Assembly (NCBI RefSeq): GCF_004337475.1
Contig: NZ_SJZJ01000003.1
Span: 62,001 to 126,000 of the forward strand
Length of the DNA stretch: 64,000 bases
Direction: 5' to 3'
Origin: Nocardioides jejuensis
GTDB lineage: Bacteria; Actinomycetota; Actinomycetes; Propionibacteriales; Nocardioidaceae
The position numbers were made by a program, and so were the translations under genes. Positions 37,861 to 47,062 of this stretch are shown here, in pieces. Numbering within the stretch: position 1 is the stretch's first letter; each line of letters starts with the position of its first letter. Below the pieces are notes generated by a model, which was not told the origin of the DNA, did no database searches, and was given only the letters and a program-made list of their open reading frames with translations.

Positions 37861-39186
37861 TCACTCCGCGGGATCGAGCGCGATCGCGGCGGCGTACACG
37901 TCCCAGCCGTAGGGAAGCGGCTTCTCCGCGTCGAGGGCCGTGCCGCGCGAGATCTGCGGCGTCGCCTGCGCGAGCAGCCGGCCGAGGAACGCCTGCCCCA
38001 GGAAGATCGACAGGCCGTAGCCGGGGCACCCCTGCGGTCCGTGGCTGAAGAAGTTGAACGACCAGTCCTCGCCGGCCTTCCCCTCGCTCCACTCCTCGGG
38101 TGCGAAGCGGTCCGCGAACGGCACCCGCTCGGCGTTGCGGTGGTTGAACAGGTTGTGGATCAGCAGCTGGGTGCCGGCGGGCGTCTTCTGCCCGTTGGTC
38201 CAGCGGTACTCCTCCGCCTGGACACGACCGAAGAGCGCCGTGGTCGGCCACAGCCGCATCGCCTCGAGGATGCACCCCGCGAGGTACGCCGACCCGGCGA
38301 CGTCCGCGACCGACCCGCCGCCGGCGCCTTCCGCACGCGCCCGCGCCAGCGCGTCGGGGTGGGCGGAGAGCAGGGCGAGGGTCCGGTAGAGGTTGGTCGG
38401 CAGGGTGTCGCCCATCGCGAAGAGCCAGTGGATCAGCTGGCCCGGGACGTCGGTCTCGTCCGTGCTCGGAGCACCGGCGACCAGACCGGTGAGAGCCGAG
38501 GCGTCGGGCGAGGCAACGTAGGCGGCGAGGCGGGCGTGGAAGGCGTCGTACCCCTCGGCGGGGGCGCCGGGCATCTTGTTGCCGGCCGCCATCAGCGTGC
38601 CGAGCTCGTCGGTCAGCGCGGTGTCGTCCGCGGCCGCGGCGCCGAAGACGACCCGCCGGGTGAGCCGCTGGAAGGCCAGGTTGAGCGCCTCGTAGGAGAG
38701 GTCGCCGCCTGTCGCGAGCAGCGCGTCGGCTTCCTCGACCGCCACCGCGGCGAAGGTCTCAGCCAGCGAGTGGAGCGGCGAGGCCGTCTGGAGCACCGCC
38801 TCGGCGAAGGCCCGGCGGTCGGCCCAGAGGTCGCCGCGCGAAATGGTCAGCGCGGTCGGCTGGAAGGCGGTCATGCCCTTGCGCTTCGCGTCCGGGTCGG
38901 AGGCGAACGGCGACGGGCTGCCGCCAAGGACGACCCGCAGGTCGTCGGGGTGGGTGAGCAGGAGTGCCTCGTCGCCGCCGACCCGCACCCAGAACGGGTC
39001 GGGGCCGTACTTCGCCGCGAGCCCGGCGACCAGGCGAAAGGCGAGCGCATCCGCGGGAAGCTTGCCGACCGTGCTCACGACGCCGGGCCGCTTCTTGAAC
39101 AGACCCTGCACGACGTTGGGGACGCCGACCTGGGCGGTGAACCGCACGCCTTCGACGATCGAGGCGTGCTTGAAGTCCAGGGCCAT
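37861..39186 (-). CDS. Cytochrome P450
   Basis: A 441-residue heme-thiolate enzyme. The heme loop is FFSHGPQGCPGYG (Cys387), the ExxR motif is EAMR (Glu308-Arg311), and the I-helix has MGDTLPT with Thr261. It is a soluble bacterial-type P450; the substrate is unknown. Its ATG shares one base with the stop of the upstream flavoprotein, so translation is coupled within the lipid-oxidation cluster. The I-helix threonine argues for normal oxygen activation rather than an allene-oxide-synthase type. Confidence 0.9.
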   Translation of the reverse strand: MALDFKHASIVEGVRFTAQVGVPNVVQGLFKKRPGVVSTVGKLPADALAFRLVAGLAAKYGPDPFWVRVGGDEALLLTHPDDLRVVLGGSPSPFASDPDAKRKGMTAFQPTALTISRGDLWADRRAFAEAVLQTASPLHSLAETFAAVAVEEADALLATGGDLSYEALNLAFQRLTRRVVFGAAAADDTALTDELGTLMAAGNKMPGAPAEGYDAFHARLAAYVASPDASALTGLVAGAPSTDETDVPGQLIHWLFAMGDTLPTNLYRTLALLSAHPDALARARAEGAGGGSVADVAGSAYLAGCILEAMRLWPTTALFGRVQAEEYRWTNGQKTPAGTQLLIHNLFNHRNAERVPFADRFAPEEWSEGKAGEDWSFNFFSHGPQGCPGYGLSIFLGQAFLGRLLAQATPQISRGTALDAEKPLPYGWDVYAAAIALDPAE

Positions 39187-41129
39187 CAGATCTCCTGAGT
39201 GAGTAGGGGTTCGGGAACGCCGAAGGCGTCGACGAGGGTCAGGGCGTCATCGCGGAGCTCACGACACAACGTATCGACCGCGCGGGTCACGGACTTGGCC
39301 CGCTCGGTGGAGAGCCGGCCGTGCTCCATCCACCAGGCGCGGTCGCGCTCGATCTCGGACAGCGCGTGCAGGTGGCCGACCTTCGCGAGCAGGTCGCGCT
39401 CGGGACCCGCCGGCATCGCCTCGACCTTGGTGAGCAGGGCCTCGAGGACGATCCGCTCGGCATGGGCCGATGCCGCCGCGAGCAGGTGGTGCTGGCACCG
39501 GCTGAACACCTCGGCCGGATCGACGCCCGCGTCCATGCCGGCCTTCAGCCGCCGGGCGACGCTGCCGGTGATCCGCTCCTCGCGGGTCCGCAGCATCCGG
39601 AGCTGGTACGCCGGGTCGAGCAGGTCGCCGCCCGGCTCGCCCTCGTCGTGTCCCCGGGCAGCGTCGCGGACCCGCTCGATGACCGAGCGGGCAATGACCT
39701 TCTCGGCGAGCGTCTCGGCGGCCTGCCGTCCGACGTACCGCGCCATCGCGACGCCGTCGAGGGAGCCGAACTCGTCCTTCAGGTCGGTGAGCCGCCCCTT
39801 GCCGACGAGCTGGAGCAGGATCGTGTTGTCGCCCTCGAAGGTGGTGAAGACATCTGTGTCGGCCTTCAGCGCGGCGAACCGGTTGACCGCGAGGTAGCCC
39901 GCGCCGCCGCACGCCTCGCGGCACTCCTGGATCGTGCGGGTCGCGTGCCAGGTGGCGAGCGACTTGGTGGCTGCGGCGCGGGACTCCAGGGCGCGGCGGC
40001 GGCGTTCGGTCGTGGCATCGCCCGCGGTGAAGACCTCGTGGAAGTCGCGGGCCAGCCGCTCCTGGGCGAAGTGCAGCGCGTACGTGCGCGCGATCAGCGG
40101 CATCAGCCGCCGCTGGTGCTGGCCGTAGTCGAGCAGGACGGTTTCGGGCTGCCCCGCCGCGCCGAACTGGCGGCGCTCGGCTGCGTAGCGGGTGGCGATG
40201 GTGAGTGCGACCTTGCTGGCCGTGATGCCCGCTCCGCCGACGCAGACCCGGCCCTGCACGAGCGTGCCCAGCATGGTGAAGAAGCGGCGATCCGGGTTGT
40301 CGATCGGCGAGGAGTAGACGCCGTCCGGCGAGACGTCGCCGTAGCGGTTGAGCAGGTTGGTGCGCGGCACGCGGACGCCGTCGAACCAGATCCGGCCGTT
40401 GTCGACGCCCTGGAGGCCGAGCTTCGTGCCGCAGTCCTCGATCCGTACGCCGGGCAGCGTCGCGCCGCTCGCGTCGCGGAGCGGGACGAAGAGCGCGTGG
40501 ACGCCGTGGTTCTCGGGCTGGCCGTCGGGGCCGTCGACGACGAGCTGCGCGAAGACCGCGGCCGCCTGCGCGTGCCGCGCGGCGTTGCCGATGTAGTCCT
40601 TGCGCGCGTCGTCGTCGGGAGTGTCGATGACGAACTCGCCGGTCGCCGCGTCGTACGTCGCGGTGGTGCGGATCGCCTGGACGTTGGAGCCGTGCCCGGT
40701 CTCGGTCATCGCGAACGACCCGAGCAGCCGCGCGGAGGCGATGTCGGCCAGCCACGCCTCGTGGTGCGGAGTGGTGCCGAGCTGGTGGATCGCGCCACCG
40801 AAGAGCCCGAACTGGACGCCGAACTTCACCAGCACCGACAGGTCGCCGTACGCCAAGGTCTCGAACGCCGCGACGTTGCCGCCGAAGTCGTCGCCTCCGC
40901 CGTACGCGGCGGGGAAGCCCGATCCGGTCAGGCCCTGCGCAGCGGCCGCCACCACCAGGTCGCGCACCCCGTCGCGGTAGGCGTCGCGATCCAGCGACTC
41001 CGCCTCGGTGTGGAAGGAGGCGTGCTCGACGAGGAAGTCGCGTGCCCGCGCGCGCAACGCGGCGTACTCGCCGTCCAGGAGGACGGCGAGCACGCCGGCG
41101 TCTGCGCGCGTCTGCGCGGTCTCGGTCAT
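39186..41129 (-). CDS. Acyl-CoA dehydrogenase/oxidase family flavoprotein
   Basis: A 647-residue protein with the acyl-CoA dehydrogenase fold: FAMTETGHGSNVQAIRT binds flavin and substrate, CGGAGYLAVNRF and TFEGDNTILLQLVGKG follow. The EGDNT segment and the length above 600 residues point to the acyl-CoA oxidase subgroup with a C-terminal extension. It would introduce an alpha,beta double bond into an acyl-CoA. It lies 19 bases after the heme dioxygenase-like gene and overlaps the P450. Confidence 0.88.
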   Translation of the reverse strand: MTETAQTRADAGVLAVLLDGEYAALRARARDFLVEHASFHTEAESLDRDAYRDGVRDLVVAAAAQGLTGSGFPAAYGGGDDFGGNVAAFETLAYGDLSVLVKFGVQFGLFGGAIHQLGTTPHHEAWLADIASARLLGSFAMTETGHGSNVQAIRTTATYDAATGEFVIDTPDDDARKDYIGNAARHAQAAAVFAQLVVDGPDGQPENHGVHALFVPLRDASGATLPGVRIEDCGTKLGLQGVDNGRIWFDGVRVPRTNLLNRYGDVSPDGVYSSPIDNPDRRFFTMLGTLVQGRVCVGGAGITASKVALTIATRYAAERRQFGAAGQPETVLLDYGQHQRRLMPLIARTYALHFAQERLARDFHEVFTAGDATTERRRRALESRAAATKSLATWHATRTIQECREACGGAGYLAVNRFAALKADTDVFTTFEGDNTILLQLVGKGRLTDLKDEFGSLDGVAMARYVGRQAAETLAEKVIARSVIERVRDAARGHDEGEPGGDLLDPAYQLRMLRTREERITGSVARRLKAGMDAGVDPAEVFSRCQHHLLAAASAHAERIVLEALLTKVEAMPAGPERDLLAKVGHLHALSEIERDRAWWMEHGRLSTERAKSVTRAVDTLCRELRDDALTLVDAFGVPEPLLTQEI

Positions 41130-41148
41130 CGCGCGACCGGGTCCGGGG

Positions 41149-42978
41149 TCAGCCCCACGGAAGGTAGGACTTCACCGTGTCGGCAGCGCGGATGATCGTC
41201 GGCTTCTTGCCCGGCTCGGTGGCGCCGAGCTCGTGCCACGGTGCGAAGACCCGCTCGACGTCGCCGATGACCGGCTCCAGCTCCGGGTAGTGGCGGAGCA
41301 GGACATCCTTCATGGTGGCCTCGTTGACCCAGTCGAAGCCGGTCTTCGTGTAGCGCTCCGGGGTGAAGTCCGTGGTGAAGAAGCGGTCGCTCTTCAGGCG
41401 GCGCGACGCCATCAGGATGAAGATCCGGAACGCGGTGTCGGAGAACCCGAAGCCCTTCGGCGGCTGCTCGGCCTGCATGCCGATCTGCAGGTCGACCGCG
41501 TCGACGTCGCCGTTGTAGACCTCGTTGATCTCCTTGGCCCACTGCTTGTTGGGCGTGATGTCCTCGATCCGCTTGCGACGCGGCATCCGGAGCGCCTCGC
41601 GGAAGTCGTTGTAGCGCGGGACGCCGCGCTCGCGGTCGCGCACGATGTCGAGCGTGGCGAGGTCGGTGACCTGGCCGTCGATGCGGGTCAGGTTGCGCAG
41701 CGCGTTGGGGTAGTTGTGCAGGCAGACCGCGCCGGCGCTCGCCTTGCCGATGGAGTACCACTGGTCGCCCATCGTCATCGAGTCCATGAAGTCGCGCGTG
41801 TAGCGGCCCTGGATGTCGGTGAAGTAGGCGTCGGACAGGTGCAGGCCCGACTCCAGCGAGTAGAACGACCAGTCGTCCGGGATCAGCGGGTGCATCCGGT
41901 AGACCGAGACGAACTCCTCAGTGAGGGAGAACGGCGCCGAGTGGTGGTCGGTCGCCGAGCCGATGATGCCGGAGAGCGCCTCGGAGTCACCGACGCGGCC
42001 GACCTTGTCCTTGAACGCCTCGCCCAGCGCGCCGTACCAGTTGGCGCTCATGCCGATCTGGAGCGCTGGGTGCCGCAGCACGCAGGGGGTCCACTCGACG
42101 GTGTGGATCTTCGCGATCAGCGCGGAGACCACGAGGACGCCGAGCTCGAAGAGCCGCTGGTCGTTGTACTCCGGGTGCGCCTTCTTGATCGCGGTGACCA
42201 CCGCGTTGTGCTCGCGCGCGAAGAGCGTGTGCAGCAGGCCGGGGCCGAACCACCAGTTCTCCTGCATGCCGGTCAGGTCGACGCCCGGGATGTCGCTCGT
42301 CGGGAGCCGGCCGTCGTCGTCGACCTTGATCTTGCCGTCGACGAACGTGCGGATCGTGGACTGCTTCTCCTGGCCGCTGCCGTAGATCTGGGAGCCGTCC
42401 CACCAGTGGGTCTCCTCGTTGGCGAAGACCGGCGCGGGGCAGCCGTCCTTGATCTCGCCGTGCATCGGGATGGTCTCCCGGATCCGCATCGGGTTCTCCG
42501 GGAAGTCGTCGCCCGGCTGCAGCGGGATGTCGATGACCCGGTCAGCGAGGCCGTTGCCGTGGAAGAACCAGTTGTGGTTCTCGAACTGCAGCCAGGCCGC
42601 GCCGAGAGCGTTGAGGATGCCGGCCGGCTTGAAGCTGTCGCGCGCCATCAGCTTGCGGCTGATCTCGCGCGGGTCCGGGGTGAGCAGCCGCTTGCGGTCG
42701 ACGATCGTCTTCTCGATCGGGACGTTGCGCCCGAAGCCCGTGCCCTTGGCGCCCATGTGCGGGCAGCCGAGGTCGTTGAACGCGCCGTCCGGCGTACGCC
42801 CCTGCACCGCGTCCGGGGTCGGCTCGCCGAGGTCCGTGTCGGGCCGGATGCCCTCGCCCTCGAAGAGGTTCTTCTCGCGCAGGTCGTCGCGCTCGTTGGA
42901 GAGGGCATTGAGCTGCAGGAGCAGGGAGGGGTGCTGGTACCACTGCAGGTTGAGCGGGTTCGGGATCTTCGGGCTCAT
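41149..42978 (-). CDS. Animal-type heme peroxidase, cyclooxygenase/alpha-dioxygenase-like
   Basis: A 609-residue protein of the animal heme peroxidase superfamily. The distal histidine region is FENHNWFFHG (His135), followed by HWWDGSQIYGS and LFAREHNAVV. EEFVSVYRMHPLIPDDW places a tyrosine (Tyr360) three residues before the proximal histidine (His363), the spacing of the radical tyrosine in cyclooxygenases and fatty-acid alpha-dioxygenases, not plain peroxidases. It is therefore a predicted fatty-acid dioxygenase. No signal peptide. It heads an operon with the acyl-CoA oxidase and P450. Confidence 0.87.
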   Translation of the reverse strand: MSPKIPNPLNLQWYQHPSLLLQLNALSNERDDLREKNLFEGEGIRPDTDLGEPTPDAVQGRTPDGAFNDLGCPHMGAKGTGFGRNVPIEKTIVDRKRLLTPDPREISRKLMARDSFKPAGILNALGAAWLQFENHNWFFHGNGLADRVIDIPLQPGDDFPENPMRIRETIPMHGEIKDGCPAPVFANEETHWWDGSQIYGSGQEKQSTIRTFVDGKIKVDDDGRLPTSDIPGVDLTGMQENWWFGPGLLHTLFAREHNAVVTAIKKAHPEYNDQRLFELGVLVVSALIAKIHTVEWTPCVLRHPALQIGMSANWYGALGEAFKDKVGRVGDSEALSGIIGSATDHHSAPFSLTEEFVSVYRMHPLIPDDWSFYSLESGLHLSDAYFTDIQGRYTRDFMDSMTMGDQWYSIGKASAGAVCLHNYPNALRNLTRIDGQVTDLATLDIVRDRERGVPRYNDFREALRMPRRKRIEDITPNKQWAKEINEVYNGDVDAVDLQIGMQAEQPPKGFGFSDTAFRIFILMASRRLKSDRFFTTDFTPERYTKTGFDWVNEATMKDVLLRHYPELEPVIGDVERVFAPWHELGATEPGKKPTIIRAADTVKSYLPWG

Positions 42979-43033
42979 CGGTTCTCCTGGAGGACGTGCT
43001 CGGGCGGGGCGAGGGATGCGGGGAGGCGCGGGA

Positions 43034-43672
43034 TCAGGTGCGCAGGGCGAAGTAGCCGAGCTTCGCGTAGGACCGGGTGGGCAGGCGGTAGAGGATCTTG
43101 CCGAGGTAGGTGCCGTCGACGAGCTCGACCAGCTCGTCGCGAATGCTGCGGATCAGCAGCCGCGGGTTGTCCTTGATGTCGGCGTAGTCGATGACCATGA
43201 CCTCCCGGTCCGGGTCGTCCTTGCCCGACTCGACGTACGTCGCGAAGTCGAAGGCGATCTTGCCGGCGGGGGTGTCCTTCATCGAGTAGAGCGGCCAGAG
43301 CACCTTGCTCACCACGGTCGCCTCGTCGGTCATCCGGTTGTCGCCGGACTGGGTGTCGGCGTCGAAGCGCTTGCCCTCCCAGGGCATCCACACCGAGGTG
43401 AGCGCCTTGAACGCCGCGTCGGTCAGCGCCGTGGTCGTGGTCAGCACGAGGATGCCGTCCGTCGGACCGTCGAGCCCGCGGGCCGGAGCGCCGGCGCGGA
43501 AGAGCTCGTTGAGCAAGGCGTCCGCCTGCTTGCGGTCGCTGCGGCCGAGCTCCTGGAGCTCGAGGATCCGGTCCCACGCGGCGCCGGCGGCATCCACCGG
43601 TCGGGTGCTCGCGAGCGCCCGCCAGGAGGCGACCTGCGCCTCGGCGGTGACGTCGGTGCTGTCGGTGTCCAT
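43034..43672 (-). CDS. GXWXG/DUF4334-like protein
   Basis: A 212-residue soluble protein. A middle segment with SVWMPWEGKRFD resembles the GXWXG domain, and the C-terminal part (MVIDYADIKDNPRLLIRS, VDGTYLGKILYR) resembles DUF4334; such paired domains are lipocalin-like small proteins of unknown role. ATG at 43672 has GGAAGG upstream. It is the first gene of the cluster and could bind a lipid substrate, which is inference. Confidence 0.6.
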   Translation of the reverse strand: MDTDSTDVTAEAQVASWRALASTRPVDAAGAAWDRILELQELGRSDRKQADALLNELFRAGAPARGLDGPTDGILVLTTTTALTDAAFKALTSVWMPWEGKRFDADTQSGDNRMTDEATVVSKVLWPLYSMKDTPAGKIAFDFATYVESGKDDPDREVMVIDYADIKDNPRLLIRSIRDELVELVDGTYLGKILYRLPTRSYAKLGYFALRT

Positions 43673-43761
43673 GGAGCGCCTTCCGGTGTGAGGGGAGTGA
43701 TCCGAGAGGCGGCACGGCCGCGCCATCACGACAATAGGGAGCCGCGGGCGCCGTGCACAGA

Positions 43762-43777
43762 TGTGATCCCGTTCACT
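43762..43777. promoter_or_regulatory. CRP-like site upstream of the lipid-oxidation cluster
   Basis: TGTGATCCCGTTCACT keeps the core GTGA-N6-TCAC of Crp/Fnr-family sites. It lies in the gap between the GXWXG gene and the PucR-type regulator. It could be a chance match. Confidence 0.35.
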
Positions 43778-43859
43778 TTTCACAAACGCACGGTGGGTCG
43801 GCTGTGGATCGTGACAACGGGACGTCGACGGAGGGGCCGGGCTCGTAGCCTGTCGTGTC

Positions 43860-45059
43860 ATGACCAGCACGAGCGACGTCACCGACTCCGGCTCACGCCC
43901 CGTCGACCCCCGTCTCGCCGAGCTCACCGAGGGCCTGCTCGGCACGCTGCCCCAGCGCAGCATCGACGTCGCCGGGCAGGTCCGGGAGCGGATCGCCTTC
44001 TACCGCGAGAGCGGCGTGGTCTCCGCCGAGGACCTGGCCGTCAGCTGCGAGGAGAACCTCCGGTTCGTCGTCGAGGGCCTGGGTCGCGGGGTCATCGGCG
44101 ACCCCGAGCCGGCGGCCGCGACCGGCGTACGACGGGCTGGTGCGGGTGTGCCGCTGCCGGCCGTGCTCGGGGCGTACCGCGTCGGCTTCCGGGTGATGTG
44201 GGAGCACGTCGCGGCCGAGTGTGCGCGGCGCGGGATCCCCGCGGAGGTGGTCGTCGAGGCCGCCGCGGATGCGGTCGTGGCGCACGACGTCTTCACCGAG
44301 GCGATGTCGGCGGCGTACAACGCGACGCTCACCGAGCAGCTGATGCGCGCCGAAGCAGAGCGCGCCGCCCTGGTCGAGGCGCTGCTCAGTGGAGCGGTCG
44401 TCGACCGTCGGACGCTGTGGGAGGTCGCGGACCTGCTCGGCCTGACCGTCTCGGGCGACTTCGTGGTGGTCGCTGCGGCACTTGTCGCCCCTGGCCGGGC
44501 GGTGCTGCCGGGCGTGGAAGCCGTCCTGGCTCGCCGCGGCTGCGCGTCCGCCTGGCGGCTGCTGCCCGACGTCCAGGTCGGCGTCGTCGAGGTTGGCGAG
44601 CTGCCGGTGGACACGCTGATCGACGAGCTCGAGGCCCTCGGCCCGGTGCGGATCGGCATCAGCCCGGTCTTCCACGAGCTCACCGAGGCCGCCCGGTCCG
44701 TCGAGCTGGCCCGCCTCGCGACGTCGATCGCCCCCGCGGGCGGCGGCGCGGCGCGCTTCGAGGACGACCCGGTCGGGATCGCGGCAGCCGCCGCCGGCGA
44801 CGTGATGCAGCGCGTGGCTGATGAGGTGCTCGGCCCGCTCGACTCGCTCGCGGAGTCGGAGCGCCATGTGCTGGTGGAGACGCTCCGGGTCTGGGTCGAG
44901 GTCGGTGGGTCGGCGAACAAGGCCGCGAGCCGGCTCTTCTGCCACGCGAACACGATCCGGCACCGGCTGCGCCGGTTCGAGGAGAAGACCGGTCGCCGGC
45001 TCGACCGCCCGCGTGACGTTGCTGCGTTGTGCCTCGCGCTCGAGGCGCGTCGCGACTGA
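43860..45059 (+). CDS. PucR/CdaR-type regulator
   Basis: A 399-residue transcription factor with an N-terminal helical sensor region (LPQRSIDVAGQVRERIAFYR to about residue 170), a central GGDEF-like region, and a C-terminal PucR helix-turn-helix (VEVGGSANKAASRLFCHANT, then IRHRLRRFEE). It is divergent from the lipid-oxidation cluster across 187 bases and is the likely regulator. The inducer is unknown. Confidence 0.87.
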   Translation: MTSTSDVTDSGSRPVDPRLAELTEGLLGTLPQRSIDVAGQVRERIAFYRESGVVSAEDLAVSCEENLRFVVEGLGRGVIGDPEPAAATGVRRAGAGVPLPAVLGAYRVGFRVMWEHVAAECARRGIPAEVVVEAAADAVVAHDVFTEAMSAAYNATLTEQLMRAEAERAALVEALLSGAVVDRRTLWEVADLLGLTVSGDFVVVAAALVAPGRAVLPGVEAVLARRGCASAWRLLPDVQVGVVEVGELPVDTLIDELEALGPVRIGISPVFHELTEAARSVELARLATSIAPAGGGAARFEDDPVGIAAAAAGDVMQRVADEVLGPLDSLAESERHVLVETLRVWVEVGGSANKAASRLFCHANTIRHRLRRFEEKTGRRLDRPRDVAALCLALEARRD

Positions 45060-45157
45060 CGGCCGTGCGCGTGCGCTGGACGGGCCATTGAAAGTTCGGG
45101 CCGCCGCACCGGATCATCGAGTGACGACGTCCGACCCTCATCGACCCGGAGGCCTCC

Positions 45158-46138
45158 GTGGTGAACCCCGCCCTTGCGCAGCTGACCGCCGAGCGCGGTC
45201 GTGCGGTGCTGAGCGGCACGGACGACCCCGACGAGGTCTCGGATGCGTGCACGGGCGCCTTGCGCCCGCACACGCTGCAGCTGCCGCGGCCCGGATCACG
45301 CCTGGCCACCCGCCTGGACCACGTGCTGCTCCAGGACCTCTCGGTCAACCTCCTCCACTACGGGGCGGAGGTGACGGTCAGCTCCGGTGACGCGCCCCTG
45401 GACGACTACCTGCTGACGCTGCCAGTCGCCGGGTCCGGCCACTTCCGCTACGGCGAGACCTCGGCCGTCGCCACGCCGGGCCGCGGCGTGATCATCGGCC
45501 CTCACCGCGACTTCGAGTTCGCCTTCGACGAGGCCTGGGACCAGGTGATCGTGCGCCTCGACCGGGCCAGGGTCGAGTCGGTGGCGGCGGCGCTCACCGG
45601 CGAGGTCGGCCCGGTCCACTTCGACCTCGCCCTCGCCGACGACGTGCGCAACCTCGACGGGCTGCTGCAGTCGGCCGTCGGGCTGGTGGGCTCTGCGGCC
45701 AGCGAGCACCGGCCCCAGCTGGTCTGGCAGCTCGAGCAGGTGATCATCGAGACCCTGCTCCTGGCCCAGCCCAACAACCGCACCCGGCAGCCCGACGCGG
45801 CGGCGCCGGCGACCTCCCAGCGGGTGCGCCGCGCGATGGAGTACATGGTCGAGCGGCTCTCGGAGCCGGTGAGCGTCACCGACATCGCCGAGGTCAGCGG
45901 CACGAGTGTCCGCAGCCTGCAGTCGGCGTTCCGCTCCGAGCTGGGCACCACGCCGGTGCAGTGGCTCAAGTCCCAGCGGCTGGAGCGGGCCCACGCGCTC
46001 CTGCTCTCAGGCGCCCCCGGCCTCACCGTCACCGACGTGGCGTACCGCTGCGGGTTCTTCCACCTCGGCGAGTTCGGCGCTGCCTTCCGGGCGCGCTACG
46101 GCAGCACGCCGTCGGCAGTGCTCGCTGCACGCCGCTGA
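45158..46138 (+). CDS. AraC family regulator
   Basis: A 326-residue activator. The N-terminal half is a cupin-like AraC-binding domain (LPVAGSGHFRYGET, GVIIGPHRDFEFAFD); the C-terminal half has two helix-turn-helix motifs (VTDIAEVSGTSVRSLQSAFR and VTDVAYRCGFFHLGEFGAAF). GTG at 45158 or 45161 starts it. It lies 75 bases ahead of the nitrilase-monooxygenase operon on the same strand and is the likely activator. Confidence 0.92.
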   Translation: MVNPALAQLTAERGRAVLSGTDDPDEVSDACTGALRPHTLQLPRPGSRLATRLDHVLLQDLSVNLLHYGAEVTVSSGDAPLDDYLLTLPVAGSGHFRYGETSAVATPGRGVIIGPHRDFEFAFDEAWDQVIVRLDRARVESVAAALTGEVGPVHFDLALADDVRNLDGLLQSAVGLVGSAASEHRPQLVWQLEQVIIETLLLAQPNNRTRQPDAAAPATSQRVRRAMEYMVERLSEPVSVTDIAEVSGTSVRSLQSAFRSELGTTPVQWLKSQRLERAHALLLSGAPGLTVTDVAYRCGFFHLGEFGAAFRARYGSTPSAVLAARR

Positions 46139-46169
46139 CGCCTGCGCGAATCCGAGTGCGCCGCGGCGT

Positions 46170-46187
46170 ACATCCGATATCGGGTGT
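46170..46187. promoter_or_regulatory. Palindrome upstream of the monooxygenase operon
   Basis: An 18-base near-palindrome with perfect centre CCGATATCGG and flanks ACAT/GTGT (one wobble mismatch) lies between the AraC gene and the nitrilase gene. Confidence 0.45.
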
Positions 46188-46213
46188 GGCTCCGGTCACA
46201 TGACCCTGAGGGC

Positions 46214-47062
46214 ATGCAGATCGCCCTCCTCCAGCTCGCCAGCCCGGACGCCGAGTCCGTCACGGCCCGTCTCGCCCGCGTCGACCGCATGGTCCGCGAC
46301 GAGAGCGGCCTCCGCGACGCCGACCTGCTGGTCCTCCCGGAGATGTGGACCGCCGGCTACTTCTCCTTCGACGAGTACGCGGCCCGGGCCGAGCCGTTCG
46401 AGGGCCCCACGCTGGCAGCAGCCCGAGGCTGGGCCCGCGACCTCGGCCTGACCGTCCACCTCGGCAGCTTCGTGGAGGTCGATGCGGCCGGCGACCTGCA
46501 CAACACCTCGGTGGTGATCGACCGCACCGGGCGGGTCGCCAACACCTACCGGAAGGTCCACCTCTTCGGCTACGGCTCCCGCGAGTCCCAGCTGCTCACC
46601 CCGGGCACATCGGTTGCGACCAGTGTCATCGACGGACTGCCGACCGGGATCACCACCTGTTACGACCTCCGCTTCCCCGAGCTCTTCCGCAGCCTCGTCG
46701 ACAGCGGCGCCGAGATGGCCGCGGTCTGTGCGGCCTGGCCCGAGGCGCGCCTGGCGCACTGGCAGCTCTTCACCACCGTCCGGGCCGTCGAGCAGCAGAT
46801 GTACGTCGTCGCGGTCAACGCGGTCGGGGAGCAGGCCGGCATCACGCTCGGTGGACACAGCCGCGTCGTCGACCCGACCGGTCAGGTCGTCGTCGAGGCC
46901 GGGCAGGACGAGGGCTTCACCTACGCCGACATCGACCCCGCTCTCCCGCGCAAGGTGCGCGCGGAGTTCCCCGCCCTGGCCGACCGGCGCTGGGCCGTCG
47001 CCGCGGCGGGCCCGACCACGCGCGCGACCACTGACCCGACCAGCACCAAGGAGTTCGCATGA
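46214..47062 (+). CDS. Nitrilase-superfamily amidohydrolase
   Basis: A 282-residue carbon-nitrogen hydrolase. Triad residues are Glu43 in VLPEMWTAGYF, Lys114 in TYRKVHLFGYG and Cys149 in TTCYDLRFPELF. The CYDLRFPE form is typical of the omega-amidase and short-chain amidase branch. It opens the operon after the AraC gene, overlapping the DUF2848 gene by 4 bases, so it probably releases an acid from an amide substrate or intermediate. Confidence 0.9.
   Translation: MQIALLQLASPDAESVTARLARVDRMVRDESGLRDADLLVLPEMWTAGYFSFDEYAARAEPFEGPTLAAARGWARDLGLTVHLGSFVEVDAAGDLHNTSVVIDRTGRVANTYRKVHLFGYGSRESQLLTPGTSVATSVIDGLPTGITTCYDLRFPELFRSLVDSGAEMAAVCAAWPEARLAHWQLFTTVRAVEQQMYVVAVNAVGEQAGITLGGHSRVVDPTGQVVVEAGQDEGFTYADIDPALPRKVRAEFPALADRRWAVAAAGPTTRATTDPTSTKEFA

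Noticed and set aside
37861..39186. P450 as an allene oxide synthase (CYP74-like) partner of the dioxygenase
   Set aside because: The I-helix keeps MGDT with the oxygen-activating threonine and the heme loop is a normal bacterial P450 type.
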